Made by a program: the position numbers and the translations under genes. A model generated the notes under the pieces. It worked only from the letters and a program-made list of their open reading frames with translations, was not told the DNA's origin and did no database searches. Shown one piece after another: positions 1 to 18,990 of a DNA stretch of 64,000 bases. The stretch comes from Paraescarpia echinospica (taxonomy: Eukaryota > Annelida > Polychaeta > Sabellida > Siboglinidae), in assembly GCA_020002185.1 (NCBI GenBank), contig CM034544.1, positions 34,632,206-34,696,205 on the forward strand, given 5' to 3'. Position 1 is the stretch's first letter; each line of letters starts with the position of its first letter.

Positions 1-1205
1 TCACCTTGAATACGCTGCTTCGAATTAGCATATAAATAAACACAGTACGGGTCGTTTTCGTTAAGGGCATGTCTATTAGTTTTGACGGTCGCTTCAAGTA
101 CGAATGTCGCATACATCATTTTTTGTTATATCACAGAGTAATTTTCGACGGCATTTTTAACAGGTTTCTGGAGCACTGTGGTGTGTGGGGTGATGCATAC
201 CCAATGGAATATTACCCCGCGGTCAAGTACATTTCAGGCCAAGCTATGGTCGCCATGAGGTTCTCGCAAATTTCCAATGTAAACCATGTGACCGTTTAGA
301 CAAATGCACGACAGACTAACACCGTACTTATTAAAAAAATAACAATACATTCAAGTAGACTAGAGAAACACTGTTGATATTATATATATATATTAACATG
401 CAGAATACGACAATCATGTGATGCAATAGTATCGTTAAAAATACACGAAACAAATATTAATGACCTATATTGTGAGCAAGATTCACCCCGGGTTACAGGG
501 ATGTAGAGGAAAGCCCCACCAATTTGAATGCCAAATACTCACATCGCACTGTTTCAATTCGTGACATGTTTTCTACAAATTTATTCGACAACTAAAATAT
601 ATTTATCTTTTCCGAAAGCTCCAACTTACTCGTTGCTGGTCTGTCTGTTTCGTGATGTGTCCACAGCAAACGTCTCAAATACGGTGCATAACGTGTATCA
701 ATATTTCAAGACTTTACTTTCACATTTGAAACACACAGTTCCAATTAATAACATACTTAATGATTATATAAACATATGTATATATATATATATATATGTA
801 TATAAGTATATATATATATATATATAGTGAATGAGTGTACGTGTGTGTTGTGTGTGTTGTGAATTGGATGTTTCGTTTACTATTTGAACATTTTCCCGCG
901 TGCAGTATGCGTTCAACATAGTATAGTTTTAAGGACATTATATTAATTAATAAATGTAAAACTATGAACAGACAGCTTCCTATTAAAACGCGCTTCTCTC
1001 TTTGAGTTACTTTTTTATGCACTAAAATACTGCATTGCTATTTTAATGACACAAGAAGTTCGAATGTCTAGAACGTGGAAAATTCCGCCTTTGTGTGGAG
1101 AGCTAGTTTCGTTATATTTATGGCCATGTCAACGACTCTTTGTCTAGCTACCATCCCATCCATCTAGGGGCCTGAAAACACCATTGTTGGCTAGTTACCC
1201 CGTTG
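1..1205. other. upstream region, no gene seen
   Basis: No coding frame or splice pattern here is convincing. The only structure is a TA-rich microsatellite near 777-826 with short TG/TA runs around it. The last 200 bases lead into the promoter of the BRICHOS gene. Confidence 0.5.
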
Positions 1206-1340
1206 ATTGGCTGGAGTTTCTTATACCAGTCGTTAAGTCTTTGTCTAACATTCTTTCCACCTAGCGGCCACGCGAATAACTACCAACTTCCTGATTGGTG
1301 AGCTGCATATAAAGGCCGCTGAATGTGTGTTGCGGCACAT
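1206..1340 (+). promoter_or_regulatory. candidate RNA polymerase II promoter of the BRICHOS gene
   Basis: A TATAAA box lies at 1308-1313, with inverted CCAAT boxes (ATTGG) at 1294-1298 and 1206-1210. The usual spacing puts the transcription start near 1338. That leaves a 5' UTR of roughly 65 bases before the ATG at 1405. The motifs are visible; the start site is inferred. Confidence 0.6.
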
Positions 1341-1404
1341 CGATCTGAACCCGACGTCTTAGACAAGACTCCTCCGTTCGTTCTTCAACGTCTCCGCAGA
1401 ACCG

Positions 1405-7833
<6,429 letters not shown>

Positions 7834-8012
7834 TTGCACCCGGACCGGCGTGGAGACATTCGGTCGAGTCACGATAGTCGCCAATGTCACTTATATACTC
7901 GGACACTTTTCATTTCTACAGCATTTTGGTTTTGTTTCAAAAAATATAAGCCAAGCTGTAACTACGAGCATTGACTAGGGTCGTTCTTATAAGCCTATAT
8001 CACGTTACACAG

Positions 8013-8345
8013 TGCACGTAGCAGTGGTCAGTGTCACAGTACACAGTGCATTTAGCTGTGGCCAGTGTCACATTACACAGTGCATGTAGCAGTGGTCAGT
8101 GTCACATTACACAGTGCATGTAGCAGTGGTCAGTGTCACATTACACAGTGCATGTAGCAGTGGTCAGTGTCACTTTACACAGTGCATGTCGCAGTGTTCA
8201 GTGTAACGTTACAGAGTGCATGTAGCAGTGGTCAGTGTCACATTACAAAGTGCATGTAGCAGTGGTCAGTGTCACATTACACAGTGCATGTAGCAATGGT
8301 CAGTATCACATTACACATTACACAGTGCATGTAGCAGTGGTCAGT
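8013..8345. repeat. 34-bp minisatellite in the probable 3' UTR
   Basis: About nine or ten tandem copies of a 34-bp unit containing GTGCATGTAGCAGTGGTCAG, with a partial unit near 8310. It lies between the stop codon (7833) and the poly(A) signal (8513), so it is probably transcribed in the BRICHOS mRNA. Confidence 0.9.
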
Positions 8346-8512
8346 CGCTTACTTGTTTGTCTTCGTGTTAGTGGTGTACAAATTGTGGTAATTAAAGCAA
8401 CTTACCTTTAGGCCGAATCATTGTCACACTAAAATGTATATGGTGTTTTTGTTACTAGAAACATGCTTTGCGATACCATTGTTTTCATGTTTAAAGATTT
8501 GATTTAAAGAAA

Positions 8513-8518
8513 AATAAA
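8513..8518 (+). promoter_or_regulatory. poly(A) signal AATAAA of the BRICHOS gene
   Basis: This canonical hexamer is 680 bases after the stop codon in AT-rich sequence. It is the clearest one downstream and would give a 3' UTR of about 0.7 kb that includes the 34-bp minisatellite. Confidence 0.55.
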
Positions 8519-9199
8519 GTTTAAAATGCTCACAATGTAGTTGACTTTACATATTATATAGTGGCCCTGTTTGTGAAAGGAATGTCACACGTAATGTTGT
8601 CGAATGGCATCAATTGGATTATTCGTTCCCCGCATCAATAAATCACTCTCCAATTAATCAGTCTCTCTCCTAATAAATCAATTACTCATCAATCAGGCAA
8701 TCACTCTCCAACCAGTCAATCAAACCCAATGAATCACTAATTCGCCCATTTAAACGTGCACTCCACCCGTGAATCATTCACTCCCTTTGTCAATCATTCA
8801 CTCCCCAATCGATCACACAGTTCTGAAAATTATGTCGATATTGAACACGGTCAGTGGAATGGACTCGACACTCATAAACATTAAAATGATATCAATTGTA
8901 TATTTCGTTTTTTCTTTCATTCTTGGGACTACCCAAGCTACGGACCTGTACTGTTATCATGGCGAAGCATGAACAAAGTTCCCGTCGAAGTCTCTCTCGG
9001 GACAAACGTTAAACAACGACGAGTAAAACAAACCCATCATCAAACGGTCATTCAATACATGATACTGTGATAGTCGCTAAAGAAGTCTAACCAACTGGGC
9101 GAATGTTTACCACCTAGCATGCGTGAAAGACAACGCTGTGGCCCATTCGCTCGTACGTTTGATTCAAGGGCAAAGGCAATGTGGCCCCCTCAAAAAAGC
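8519..9199. other. intergenic, no gene seen
   Basis: The sequence includes a run of degenerate AATCACTC / CAATCA motifs (about 8640-8815) that looks like simple-sequence decay. No supported coding frame. Confidence 0.5.
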
Positions 9200-9667
9200 T
9201 TTAGAAGAACCCCAAGTATCATAACGTTTTCAAGAAACTTGTTGATGACTGGACGGTGAAGCCGGAAGTGATGGCAGATTTGGAGGCCTTCACCTGCCTC
9301 ATGTACGGTCAGGCTCGCGAGACATCAGTGGATGCTGTGCGAGGTAAGATGCTCATAAAGATGGTGGGATAACACGATAAGCTCACCACCAAGTCCAAGG
9401 TTTACCTGGCTCTCCTCCCACACTGCTAATTCTCCATATTGGCCGGGTCAACTACCGACTAGTCAAGTACAAACGGGCCAACCAGCCTCGCTTCTGGCGA
9501 CCCAAGCCCTACGATGATGGACAGGGATGGGTGAAGACTGAGGTGTACTGGAGCCAGTGTGGTCGTGTGGACCCATTTTACCTCCCCCAGTCATTGACTT
9601 GCTTGAGAAAGTTGCTGAGGAGGAGGAGGGAGAAGAGGAAGATGATCAGCACTTTGACTATGATTAG
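9200..9667 (+). pseudogene. decayed fragment of a multicopy, probably mobile-element-borne invertebrate gene
   Basis: Translated pieces in shifting frames give a D-D-W-T-V-K-P-E-V-M start, a C-L-M-Y-G-Q motif, H-I-G-R-V-N-Y-R and K-P-Y-D-D-G-Q-G-W segments, then V-L-E-P-V-W and an acidic C-terminus ending at TAG 9665-9667. This resembles a repetitive family I recall from invertebrate genomes, usually near transposons. That recognition is from memory of the pattern, and its biochemical role is unknown to me. At least two stops and frameshifts mark it as dead. Confidence 0.55.
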
Positions 9668-10369
9668 CTGCTTCTTGGCGATGATGATGATTAGTGTGTA
9701 GTGTCGAGGGTACGTTTCGGGTAGATAGTTCTTGCGTAGACGTAGATACTGATCGTAGTGGGTAGATTTCGTGTAGTTTCCTTTATTCTTGGACTCGTAA
9801 TTAGCCCATTTTCTGCCTAGTAGTGGCATATAATGTTGAGTCAGTGCTTATGCGCAATCACCTATCCTTAACTTAGTATTTGACTCGATTTCAGGCATGA
9901 AAATATGGTAATATGTGCATTTTGAAGCAATAGATATGTTTGAATCGTCAAAATAACCATCTCAAGCGATTCATCATGCCACAGTTATACGAAAAAATGG
10001 GTTCATTTTTCTTTGTACGATGATTGGTTCAAAAGTTACGGGTATCCTTGATTTTACCAGTCGCGCGTGACAAAATCCAAGCTGGCCGCCAAACGGATCT
10101 GTAGCCGGGGGTGTAGCCAATCGGCTGGCCGCCTACTCTTCCGATACAGTAATATAATAAAAAATAAACAGAAAAATAATAATATAAATGAAGTCAATAA
10201 GATTGTCTAAATAGTCATAAAATATATAAATATATATTAGGAGTTGCATTAAAATAAAAACAATTATGCATAATCAGCAGCCATAACATATCAATTAGAA
10301 AATAATTAGAATAATAAATTATTAATTGTCATATTGAAAGTAATACAAACATTGCGATAATAGTAAAGT
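9668..10369. other. AT-rich intergenic, nothing identified
   Basis: It begins with ATG/GAT-rich low-complexity sequence and becomes strongly A/T-rich from about 10150. No frame with coding character. Confidence 0.45.
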
Positions 10370-10690
10370 AAGGGTCATTTCTTATATAGCGCAGTATGCA
10401 GTCGTGTGGACAACTCAAACCGCTTTACACTTTATTTCCTGGCACATTTGTTCAATCAAACAATATGTCGACTTCTCTGGGAAGCATTCAGCAACGCTGC
10501 AATTAATGCACAAATATCCACAATTGTCTATAACCAGGTACTCGTGCATACTGTTGAGTGAAATGAAGCAACATAAACTGAACGAACTTGCCCAGGGTTC
10601 GACACCGCAGCACAGGATTCGAACCCGGGTTATCTCGGTCGAGAATTCGAAGCTCTATCCTTTGCACCACTGCGCACCATGGAGACTCAT
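10370..10690 (-). mobile_element. tRNA-derived SINE, copy 1
   Basis: Read on the minus strand, the head has an A-box-like TGGTGCAAAGG (about 10659-10669) and a B box GGTTCGAATCC (10615-10625). A tRNA-unrelated body and a tail with GCGCTATATAAGAAATGAC follow. A second copy lies at 39535-39850 and a headless one at 31973-32162, in the same orientation. Confidence 0.85.
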
Positions 10691-11921
10691 GCTGATGTAC
10701 GAGGACTACACATTAAAGGCAAACTGAAGTATTGTGCTTTAAAACAGCGTAAATCTTTCGGCAGCGCGTTTCAGAGTGTCGGTCCTGCGCACGAGAACGA
10801 AAGTCGTCCATAACGTTCAATGTTGTACCGCGGTACAGTTAGTAGCCCGTGGTCTGTGGACAGTAGGGCGCGGCGCGGCACGTACGGTGAGGCGAGACAG
10901 GCCGGCGTCCGGTCGTGGATAGCGAGTCACTTGTACTGGATTCACTATTTCACCGGCAACCAGTGCAGGCGTCTCAGTGCCGCAGTGTTATGTTGTTGAA
11001 ATTCTGGCCCAAAACGTCTTTATAAAAAAAGTTCAACCAGGCAATTGTTTACAGCGACAACTGTGTGACGTCATTTTAATGTACGTCACTGAATCTAGTA
11101 ACAACGCCCATCGTTCGTATCTCGCCAAAGCCAACATATATAATTACGATTAATTTCGCTGCAAGCTAATAGTCGCCGGACCACCGTCTCGATTGAAAAA
11201 ATGCTAAAGATAGGCCTTGGCTGCGTTTATATCAGTTAGTCTAAGAAATGAAGACAGAATGCGTTTTGTTAAAAAAAAATCAAAAATTAGATCGGTAAAA
11301 TACATATGGTGAAAATACATAAATATTTATGGTAAGAGAGGAAACTCGGAGACAAACATATTTCAGTAAGAATTTTGCATTACGGTAGTATATAAACTTT
11401 GACCGGATGACATAATAAAGATAGTAGGAATGTGATGTCTAACATGCAAACGAGATGGGAAACTGAACCCTTGTACAGCCCCATCAAAGTTTCTCAGGCA
11501 CACATTCCTACAACATGACAATATTACAGACATACATTTGTCGCTATAGAGGTATAACTCCACTACGAATATAAACCTAACCAAACAATACAAACATTCC
11601 ACTACCAATAGACACATGCAATTACAAAAAGGTGGGGCCATTCCGCCTATCCTATATAAACATAAAGAGAAATATACCGTTTGTAAAACAAAAAGCCTGT
11701 CGACGCACCAAAACCCAACACATTCAACAATTGGGGATATGCCCCTGGTTTTCAAACCGAAATTTGGGAAAGCGCTGCAACATCCATCGCATATAAATTA
11801 ATTTACGGTGGCAACAAACACGACTGTGAAAGGATCATTTTCAAGTCGCTATTATAAATCACGACCCTTTGCGTGTTCGCAAATAACATGACAGATACTT
11901 CCCTCGTTTACTCGTTGACAG
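10691..11921. other. intergenic, no supported gene
   Basis: A short GC-rich stretch (about 10780-10990) is followed by AT-rich sequence. A 130-codon minus frame at 11363-11755 has no recognisable domain, no splice context and Cys-rich low-complexity character, so I do not call it. Confidence 0.4.
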
Positions 11922-12101
11922 AAGCGTATCGATGAGACATTTGACATTGAGCTAGGAGATGCGTGCGAGGAGGCACGTATATTGCGGGACGTGTCTAGAT
12001 ACATGTATCCAGTGGAAAACTACCAACACGTTTACGATATATTACCATATTGGACGGGGACAATATCAACTTTTTGTACACCCGTAGGCAATGGATGTTA
12101 A
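11922..12101 (+). CDS. candidate 3'-terminal exon, unrecognised protein
   Basis: After a pyrimidine-rich acceptor (CTCGTTGACAG, AG at 11920-11921) 59 codons run open to TAA. The composition is protein-like, starting K-R-I-D-E-T-F-D and ending F-C-T-P-V-G-N-G-C. There are three Cys, two of them in the last eight residues. No ATG is needed if it is a last exon. No partner exon was found nearby and I do not recognise the family. Confidence 0.35.
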   Translation, partial: KRIDETFDIELGDACEEARILRDVSRYMYPVENYQHVYDILPYWTGTISTFCTPVGNGC

Positions 12102-12481
12102 TTTATAGCAATCGTAATAAGTGTAAATTCTGGACTCTTACAACTAGAAAATATATGTTGCCATTTTCTGTTAACCATTACTAACTTCTAACAAACGTCA
12201 AAGGTACTGTTTCATCCCCACAAATCAACTACACTTCGGATTTACGTGGGCTATGTTTGGTCAGAATTTATTAATGTTCACAGAGGAATGCCAAAGAGAG
12301 TGTCCATTGGTAATCTCATGGTCTGTTTTTGTATGTGATGAGATTGATGTCATCTTCATAGGGTGGCGAAATAATAACATTGCGTTCGCTGAGATAGTAT
12401 CCATATATTTTCATTCATATTTAAAAATTATATATATTCACATTATCCAGTATTACAAAATGGTAAATAACTATAAACAAA

Positions 12482-12545
12482 TACTATTATATATATATAT
12501 ATAATATATATATATATATATAATATAATATATATATATATATAA
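12482..12545. repeat. (TA)n microsatellite
   Basis: TATATA runs broken by AATA steps; simple sequence with no coding content. Confidence 0.9.
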
Positions 12546-12728
12546 TATTAAGACGGAATAGTCAACTATTATTCATATTGATATGGTCTTTCATGACAAT
12601 TATGTCGTTCAAGGGTGTGCTAAGTCAGTTAACGATTCACAGGCCCCAAATATATGCCAGCTAGGTCGACGAATGCACATGATATCATCATCAGTTTTCT
12701 TCCGACTACGGTGAAGGGATGGCATTGC

Positions 12729-12856
12729 CTACACAGATCGAAGTGAGTCCTCAATAGATACAACAGCCAAAATACGGCCGCATATCTTCGTTCCGAGTTC
12801 GTCTACCGTGTGCTTGGTATTCTGCCCATTGAACACGCAATCCATTTTGTGCATTT
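12729..12856 (-). CDS. candidate short terminal exon, unrecognised
   Basis: On the minus strand an acceptor TTCATCTGACAG is followed by 42 open codons to TAG (12729-12731). They include D-E-L-G-T-K-I-C-G-R-I-L and two Cys. The amino-acid mix is protein-like and the acceptor is good, but the frame is short and isolated. It may be chance or part of an old repeat. Confidence 0.25.
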
Positions 12857-13650
12857 CTGTCAGATGAAAAGATAATTTAATCTTAGACATAACTCTCAAG
12901 AAACATGACTTAGGTTTGGATATTTCAAACGCATTTTACGGTTTCCTTCAGCATCTTAGCAAGTTACGTCACATTTGGAGAAAGAAACGAATGCATAATA
13001 AAAACAGGCGAGAGACCCTCGGTGCCTCGGACTAGAGGCGCCGACAATGATCCAAAGTGAACGTATGAATATAGTTATGTTCATGGTTAACGTGAAATAT
13101 ACTTAGTAGGCCCTGCTCAATTCCCCAAGTATGCGTCGATTTTGGCGCATTAGCGTAGTAGGTAAAAGTATCTCAATTCAGAGGACGAAAGCTCGAATTA
13201 TGCTGTTATCTTTTTGAAGCTTGGGCAATGTTGTTGAGTACACGTTACTCCAGTTTACTCAAGTGTAAAACTGAGTAGCAATGGCTACAGATTGTTGAGT
13301 GTGCGTTAACGAATACGATAGTAGTCTGGTATTAATTCCAACGAAACTGAATACCTCCCAAATAAGTTGTCCTGGTATACCATTAAACATATACGCCAGT
13401 TGTGACGGTTAATACCTTCTGAGCTGTCATACGTTATGTAGGCTACACCGCGTTATAATCAACATACCTTTTACATCATCAACCATATCATCATAATCAT
13501 CCATATATATATTTATGTTGATGATTTCACTGTCCTTAAGTGAAAACTTCCAAAACTAGGACGTTTCGTAGACATCCGAATGGGTGTTTATGTTCGCGTA
13601 TGTTTATAGCACCGTTAGGACATAATGCAGTCGATTTGTGTTTTTCTCGT
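12857..13650. other. intergenic, no gene seen
   Basis: Mixed AT-rich sequence with no domain, convincing splice chain or tandem array. Confidence 0.45.
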
Positions 13651-13659
13651 TTTAACACA

Positions 13660-14165
13660 CTGCAGCACTTGCTTTGTTTGCCAACGTAATATCCCCGTAG
13701 TATCCACATTCAAATACCTGGGTGCAATTATCACAGACGAGGGGTCCAAACCTGAAGTGCTATCCATGATTGGACAGACAACGGTCGCGCTGACAAGACT
13801 AAAAGCCAACTGGAAGGATAACATCTCACTCAGCTCAAAAATCACTCTGATGCGTTCCCTTGTGATGTATGCATTTTCACTTGCGAGATATATGGACCAT
13901 TACATTTTTTTTATAGCAGATCTGCAAAAAAATCCAAGGCCAAGGAGATGAGATGCTACCGCAAAGTCCTGCGCATCTCGTACAAGGACCATTTCACCAA
14001 CGAAGAAGTCCGCAACATAATTAAAGAAGTCATCGGACCCTGACGACAATCAAGAAACAAACGCTAATGTTGTACAGTCATGTTACTAGCTCAACCGGCC
14101 TTGCAAAAACCGTCCTGCAAGGCACTGTGCCAAGTCCTCAGTGGAGCCCCAACGACCGCCTGGTT
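13660..14165 (+). pseudogene. 3' fragment of a LINE reverse-transcriptase ORF
   Basis: The frames contain F-K-Y-L-G-A-I-I-T-D-E-G followed by the region C-terminal to the reverse transcriptase. After a frameshift come E-M-R-C-Y-R-K-V-L-R-I-S and a T-N-E-E-V-R segment. These are hallmarks of the C-terminal part of invertebrate non-LTR retrotransposons. No catalytic core remains and several stops are present. Confidence 0.75.
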
Positions 14166-14414
14166 ATGAGACAGTGAGTAAGTAAGTAATATCCCCGGAC
14201 TCCGCCGTTGTTATTGAAAGCCGTAACACAGTATACCGAGAGCTTTTTACCCAGGAGGGAGCAGTGATCAAAATAACTGTGTCACGACGACTGACTGCAC
14301 GCCGCTCCCAGATGGCAACAGGTCAGGGTGACCGTAACCTCGGGGCGACGTGTTTATTGCAACAACAACATTAACCTCTTTACATTATGTTATTATTGTT
14401 TATCCCACTACTAC

Positions 14415-14750
<336 letters not shown>

Positions 14751-14760
14751 ATTATAAACA

Positions 14761-15990
14761 GTGTATAAAAAGGTAGTGGTTCAATCTTATTTTGCGCGAT
14801 ATCCAATCCTTAGGCCTTATAAAAATAATTCCTGGTTACTCATCTGACCAAAAATTAAATGAGAGGTGCGGATTTTTTATATGCTGGTGATTATCAAAGT
14901 GGGTCATTTTCGACAATCGACAACAATAAATGCGTACCGAGTGTATTTCTTGGAAGCGACAATCCCTATTGCCGCCCACACGTATGTTTTAATTAACCTG
15001 ATGAGGAATCGGGAATTATTGTAAAGTGGCCTTAGGATTGTTTAGTGCGTTTCAATAAAAGTGCACGAATAATTTGTTGGTTCATTGTTATTTGCGGAAG
15101 TCGTCTGCCTCCCCGTATGATCGTTGAATAACCCAGTTTTCAAACAGGACCCTACGAGTGTCGCATGAAGTGAGAACGTCATCGAGAAAAATTGCTTGAG
15201 TACGTTTAGGCTGAAAAGTTCTTTTTTGTGACACAGTTTCAGTACTAAGCCATGGGCGGTTTTTAAACAGCCAGTCGGCCACATATATCGTGCATCTTCG
15301 AGTTCTGGGTGATACCTTCGTTAGGGGGCTATGGTTGAACAAAGGTTCTTTTATGTTGCTGATATTTCTGCGGTTGCAATACTATAAGTATGGTTTTTGG
15401 CATGAATTCGGTGGTGTAGATTCCTGGGAACTGGTTAGTCAGCCAGTCGTGATCGTGTCAAGCTTAATTTCGTCTGCTGATTTTAATCATCTTAATTTGG
15501 TGATGGTTAATTGGTTTAAGACTTTGGGGTGGTTTAAGGAGAGATATGTATAGCCGTGATGGAGATACTAGAAAGGTCACCACCATGTGTAATGTTTTTA
15601 GGAACCGAAGTCCCACCCTGATCTCAACCGCAGCTCTGCATGTTGGGATGTGTACTCACGTGTTGTAATGTGGCTCCAGCCAAACAGATCACAACCAGCG
15701 AAGCAGCAACTCGACTCTTAGAAAGAAGTTTCACAATAGTCGCCCGACTGGACGGAGACCATACAGCAGTCCGGCTAACCGGTGAAATGGTCCCTATGCA
15801 GCCCGAGCCACTGCGGCTTTCCTGCAAGACCGGCTGTAGCGGCCACACCTGATCTGAGCCCGTCGAACATAGCAACATACATTTACAACTACCGTCGTGA
15901 TCAACGAGAATACTGAAACGACTCATTTCTTACAAGTAGACGTCCAAGTTGTTTATAGATGTCGACCAACTTAATGGTGTTAGAGACGGC
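14761..15990. other. intergenic, weak frames only
   Basis: Overlapping frames of 70-100 codons occur on both strands at 15042-15553 and 15624-15926. None shows a domain or splice context. A (TA)n run begins near 16000. Confidence 0.4.
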
Positions 15991-16154
15991 GTGCAGGCAA
16001 TATATATATACATATATATAAATATATATATATATATATAAAACACGCCCGACTGGGAAGCAACTCCATTCATACAGGATTCACTGGGTTAGAAATAGAC
16101 ACCACCACTCTTTGAGTCCACGACAGATTACACATTCCCCCTGTGATCTTACTT

Positions 16155-16190
<36 letters not shown>

Positions 16191-16240
16191 AAATAAAAAA
16201 CTATCATTGGACCCACTGGATCATATACCAATGTACATGG

Positions 16241-16279
<39 letters not shown>

Positions 16280-16281
<2 letters not shown>

Positions 16282-16589
16282 CTGTTTTGATTTGTACTGG
16301 CACCTGGTGACCCACCCAACAATACGTTATGTTAACGGGAGTATTGCAACTGAACTCTGCTGTGGGCATTACTAAATAAAAATAATATCAGTCAACCAAC
16401 ATTCCTTATACAATTGTTGTATGTCTACATACTTGCATTAAAATTCACCCTTAGAAACGCATGCGCACGCGTGTTTGTACGAACGCAACGTACGCGAACT
16501 CACACGTTTGTGTTACTGTTCGTGCATGCGTGCGTGTGTGTGCGTGTGTGTGTGTGTGTTTGTATGTGTGTGTGTGTGGGGGGGTGTGG

Positions 16590-16678
<89 letters not shown>

Positions 16679-16895
16679 GTGTGTGCGTGCTCGCGCATAT
16701 GTATGTGCGTGTGCGTGCGTGCGAGCTGCCGTTATGTATGGTGCTAGTTTGTCGACTTGCCACAAACGTCTCGTAGTTTCCGGTTGACATCAATTCTGAA
16801 CCAACACATGACTACGTGAATTCCATTTCTGACTGATAGCACAAAACCCGCCGACTTGTCGTGACTGGACTAAATAAAACAAGACACAGTGTAAA
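16280..16895 (+). repeat. dispersed repeat with internal (GT)n, copy 1
   Basis: This block, from the GACTGTTTTGATTTGTACTGG side to the ACAAGACACAGTGTAAAAC side, recurs inverted at 22732-23131. Each copy has its own dinucleotide tract (16515-16680 here) and a (TA)n tract at the outer side (16158-16280 here). No coding content. Confidence 0.75.
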
Positions 16896-17116
16896 ACACT
16901 GGTGTTTAAGACGTTGAGTTATAAACGCCCGTCGTATACATTTTAACAACTAAGTGAATAGTTGTTAACACCGGAGTTGAATTCAACTAAACACATCGTA
17001 TTACAACCGTTTAGACGTTTATCGTAATATTGATCAACATATACTGTAAATCCATACGACCTTCATTCAAACCAGTACATTTTGTCTTTTTGTTTCTGCG
17101 TCCACCTCTTCAGCAG

Positions 17117-18281
17117 TTTAACAAGATTAAACGAGATTTAACAATATTGCCACCCAGAGAATTAACTCTAGGTGGCAGGTGGACAAGGAAGCCCTTTGGC
17201 TTATCGAGAGTCCGACCCTTTTAATTATGAGTATCCCGCCCTTCTGAGGTATGTGTCGATTTTATTTTTAAACATATTCACGTTACTAGCACCCACACAA
17301 TCAGCAGATAATCTGTTCCATTCATTTACAGTCCTTTGTGAAAATGAGAACTTTCTTATATGTAATCTACACTGCTCCTTTGCTAATGTAACTTCATGTC
17401 CTCTAGTCCTTCTATCTTTCTTAACTGAGAAAGAAATATTTCTATCAATATTTTCATAACCATTCATTATTTTAAACACTTTTCTCTCCTCTCAATCTCC
17501 TGGTCTCTAGTTTTAATGTTAATCCACATTCTTTTAGGCGAATTTCATAACTAAGATCTCTCAGTGTTGGTATCATTTTAGTCGCTCTCCTCTGTACTCT
17601 TTCTAGCATATCTATGTCCTTCCTGCGATATGGCCTCCACGCTTGTATACAATATTCTAAATGAGGCCTCACTGTTGCTTTGTACAGCGGTATTATTAGC
17701 TCTTTTTCCTTATACGTTATGTTTCGCCTAATTAATCTAAGGATTTGATTTCCCTTTGAAGCTGCAATTCCGCACTGCACCTTCATATCAGCACTACTGT
17801 TTAACCCTAAGTCCTTTTCTTTTACAGTACTACTTAGTACAGTACCCCCCATTGTATACTCTACCTCTTCTTTCCCATGTCCTGCGTGGAGGCATTTACA
17901 TTTCCCAAAATTGAACAGCATTTGCCACTTTTCAGACCATTTGATCAACTTGTCAAGATAATCTTGTAAATGTTGCCTATCTCCATCACTTTTAATCCTT
18001 CTAAACACTTTTGTATCATCCGCAAATTTCAACACCTTGCTTGTTATTTGTCGTTGATATATATATTAAGAATAATATAGGTCCTAGTACTGATAACTGT
18101 GGTACCCCACTCAATATCAATTTCCAGTTTGAAGCCTCCCCATCAACTACTATAAATTGTCTTCAGTCAATCAGCCATTGTTCTATCCAGTTTATTATAC
18201 CATTTCCCATGCCATGGGCCTTTAGTTTAAGCAGTAATCTTTGATGCGATACTTTGTCGAAAGCTTTTTGAAAATCTAAAC
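17117..18281 (-). mobile_element. 5'-truncated CR1/jockey-type LINE, copy 1
   Basis: The minus strand encodes the C-terminal half of a reverse transcriptase (L-D-F-Q-K-A-F-D-K-V; F-A-D-D-T-K-V-F) and the downstream domain, with frameshifts near 17495 and 18060. The 3' end is a short tandem tail of TTGTTAAATC type. It is a close relative of the longer copy at 26035-27905. The truncated 5' end abuts host sequence at about 18282, just before a candidate gene start. Confidence 0.88.
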
Positions 18282-18355
18282 GCATAGAGTGTGTGTCTGT
18301 TGAGAGAGTTTTGCTCGTTGGCAATGGTACCGAGGTTGATGATGATGATGTTTTG

Positions 18356-18990
<635 letters not shown>

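Noticed and set aside
11363..11755. 130-codon minus frame
   Set aside because: No ATG context, domain or splice site, Cys-rich low-complexity composition, and no support from a paralogous copy.
15042..15926. overlapping 70-100-codon frames on both strands
   Set aside because: None carries a recognisable motif and opposite-strand frames mirror each other, as expected by chance.
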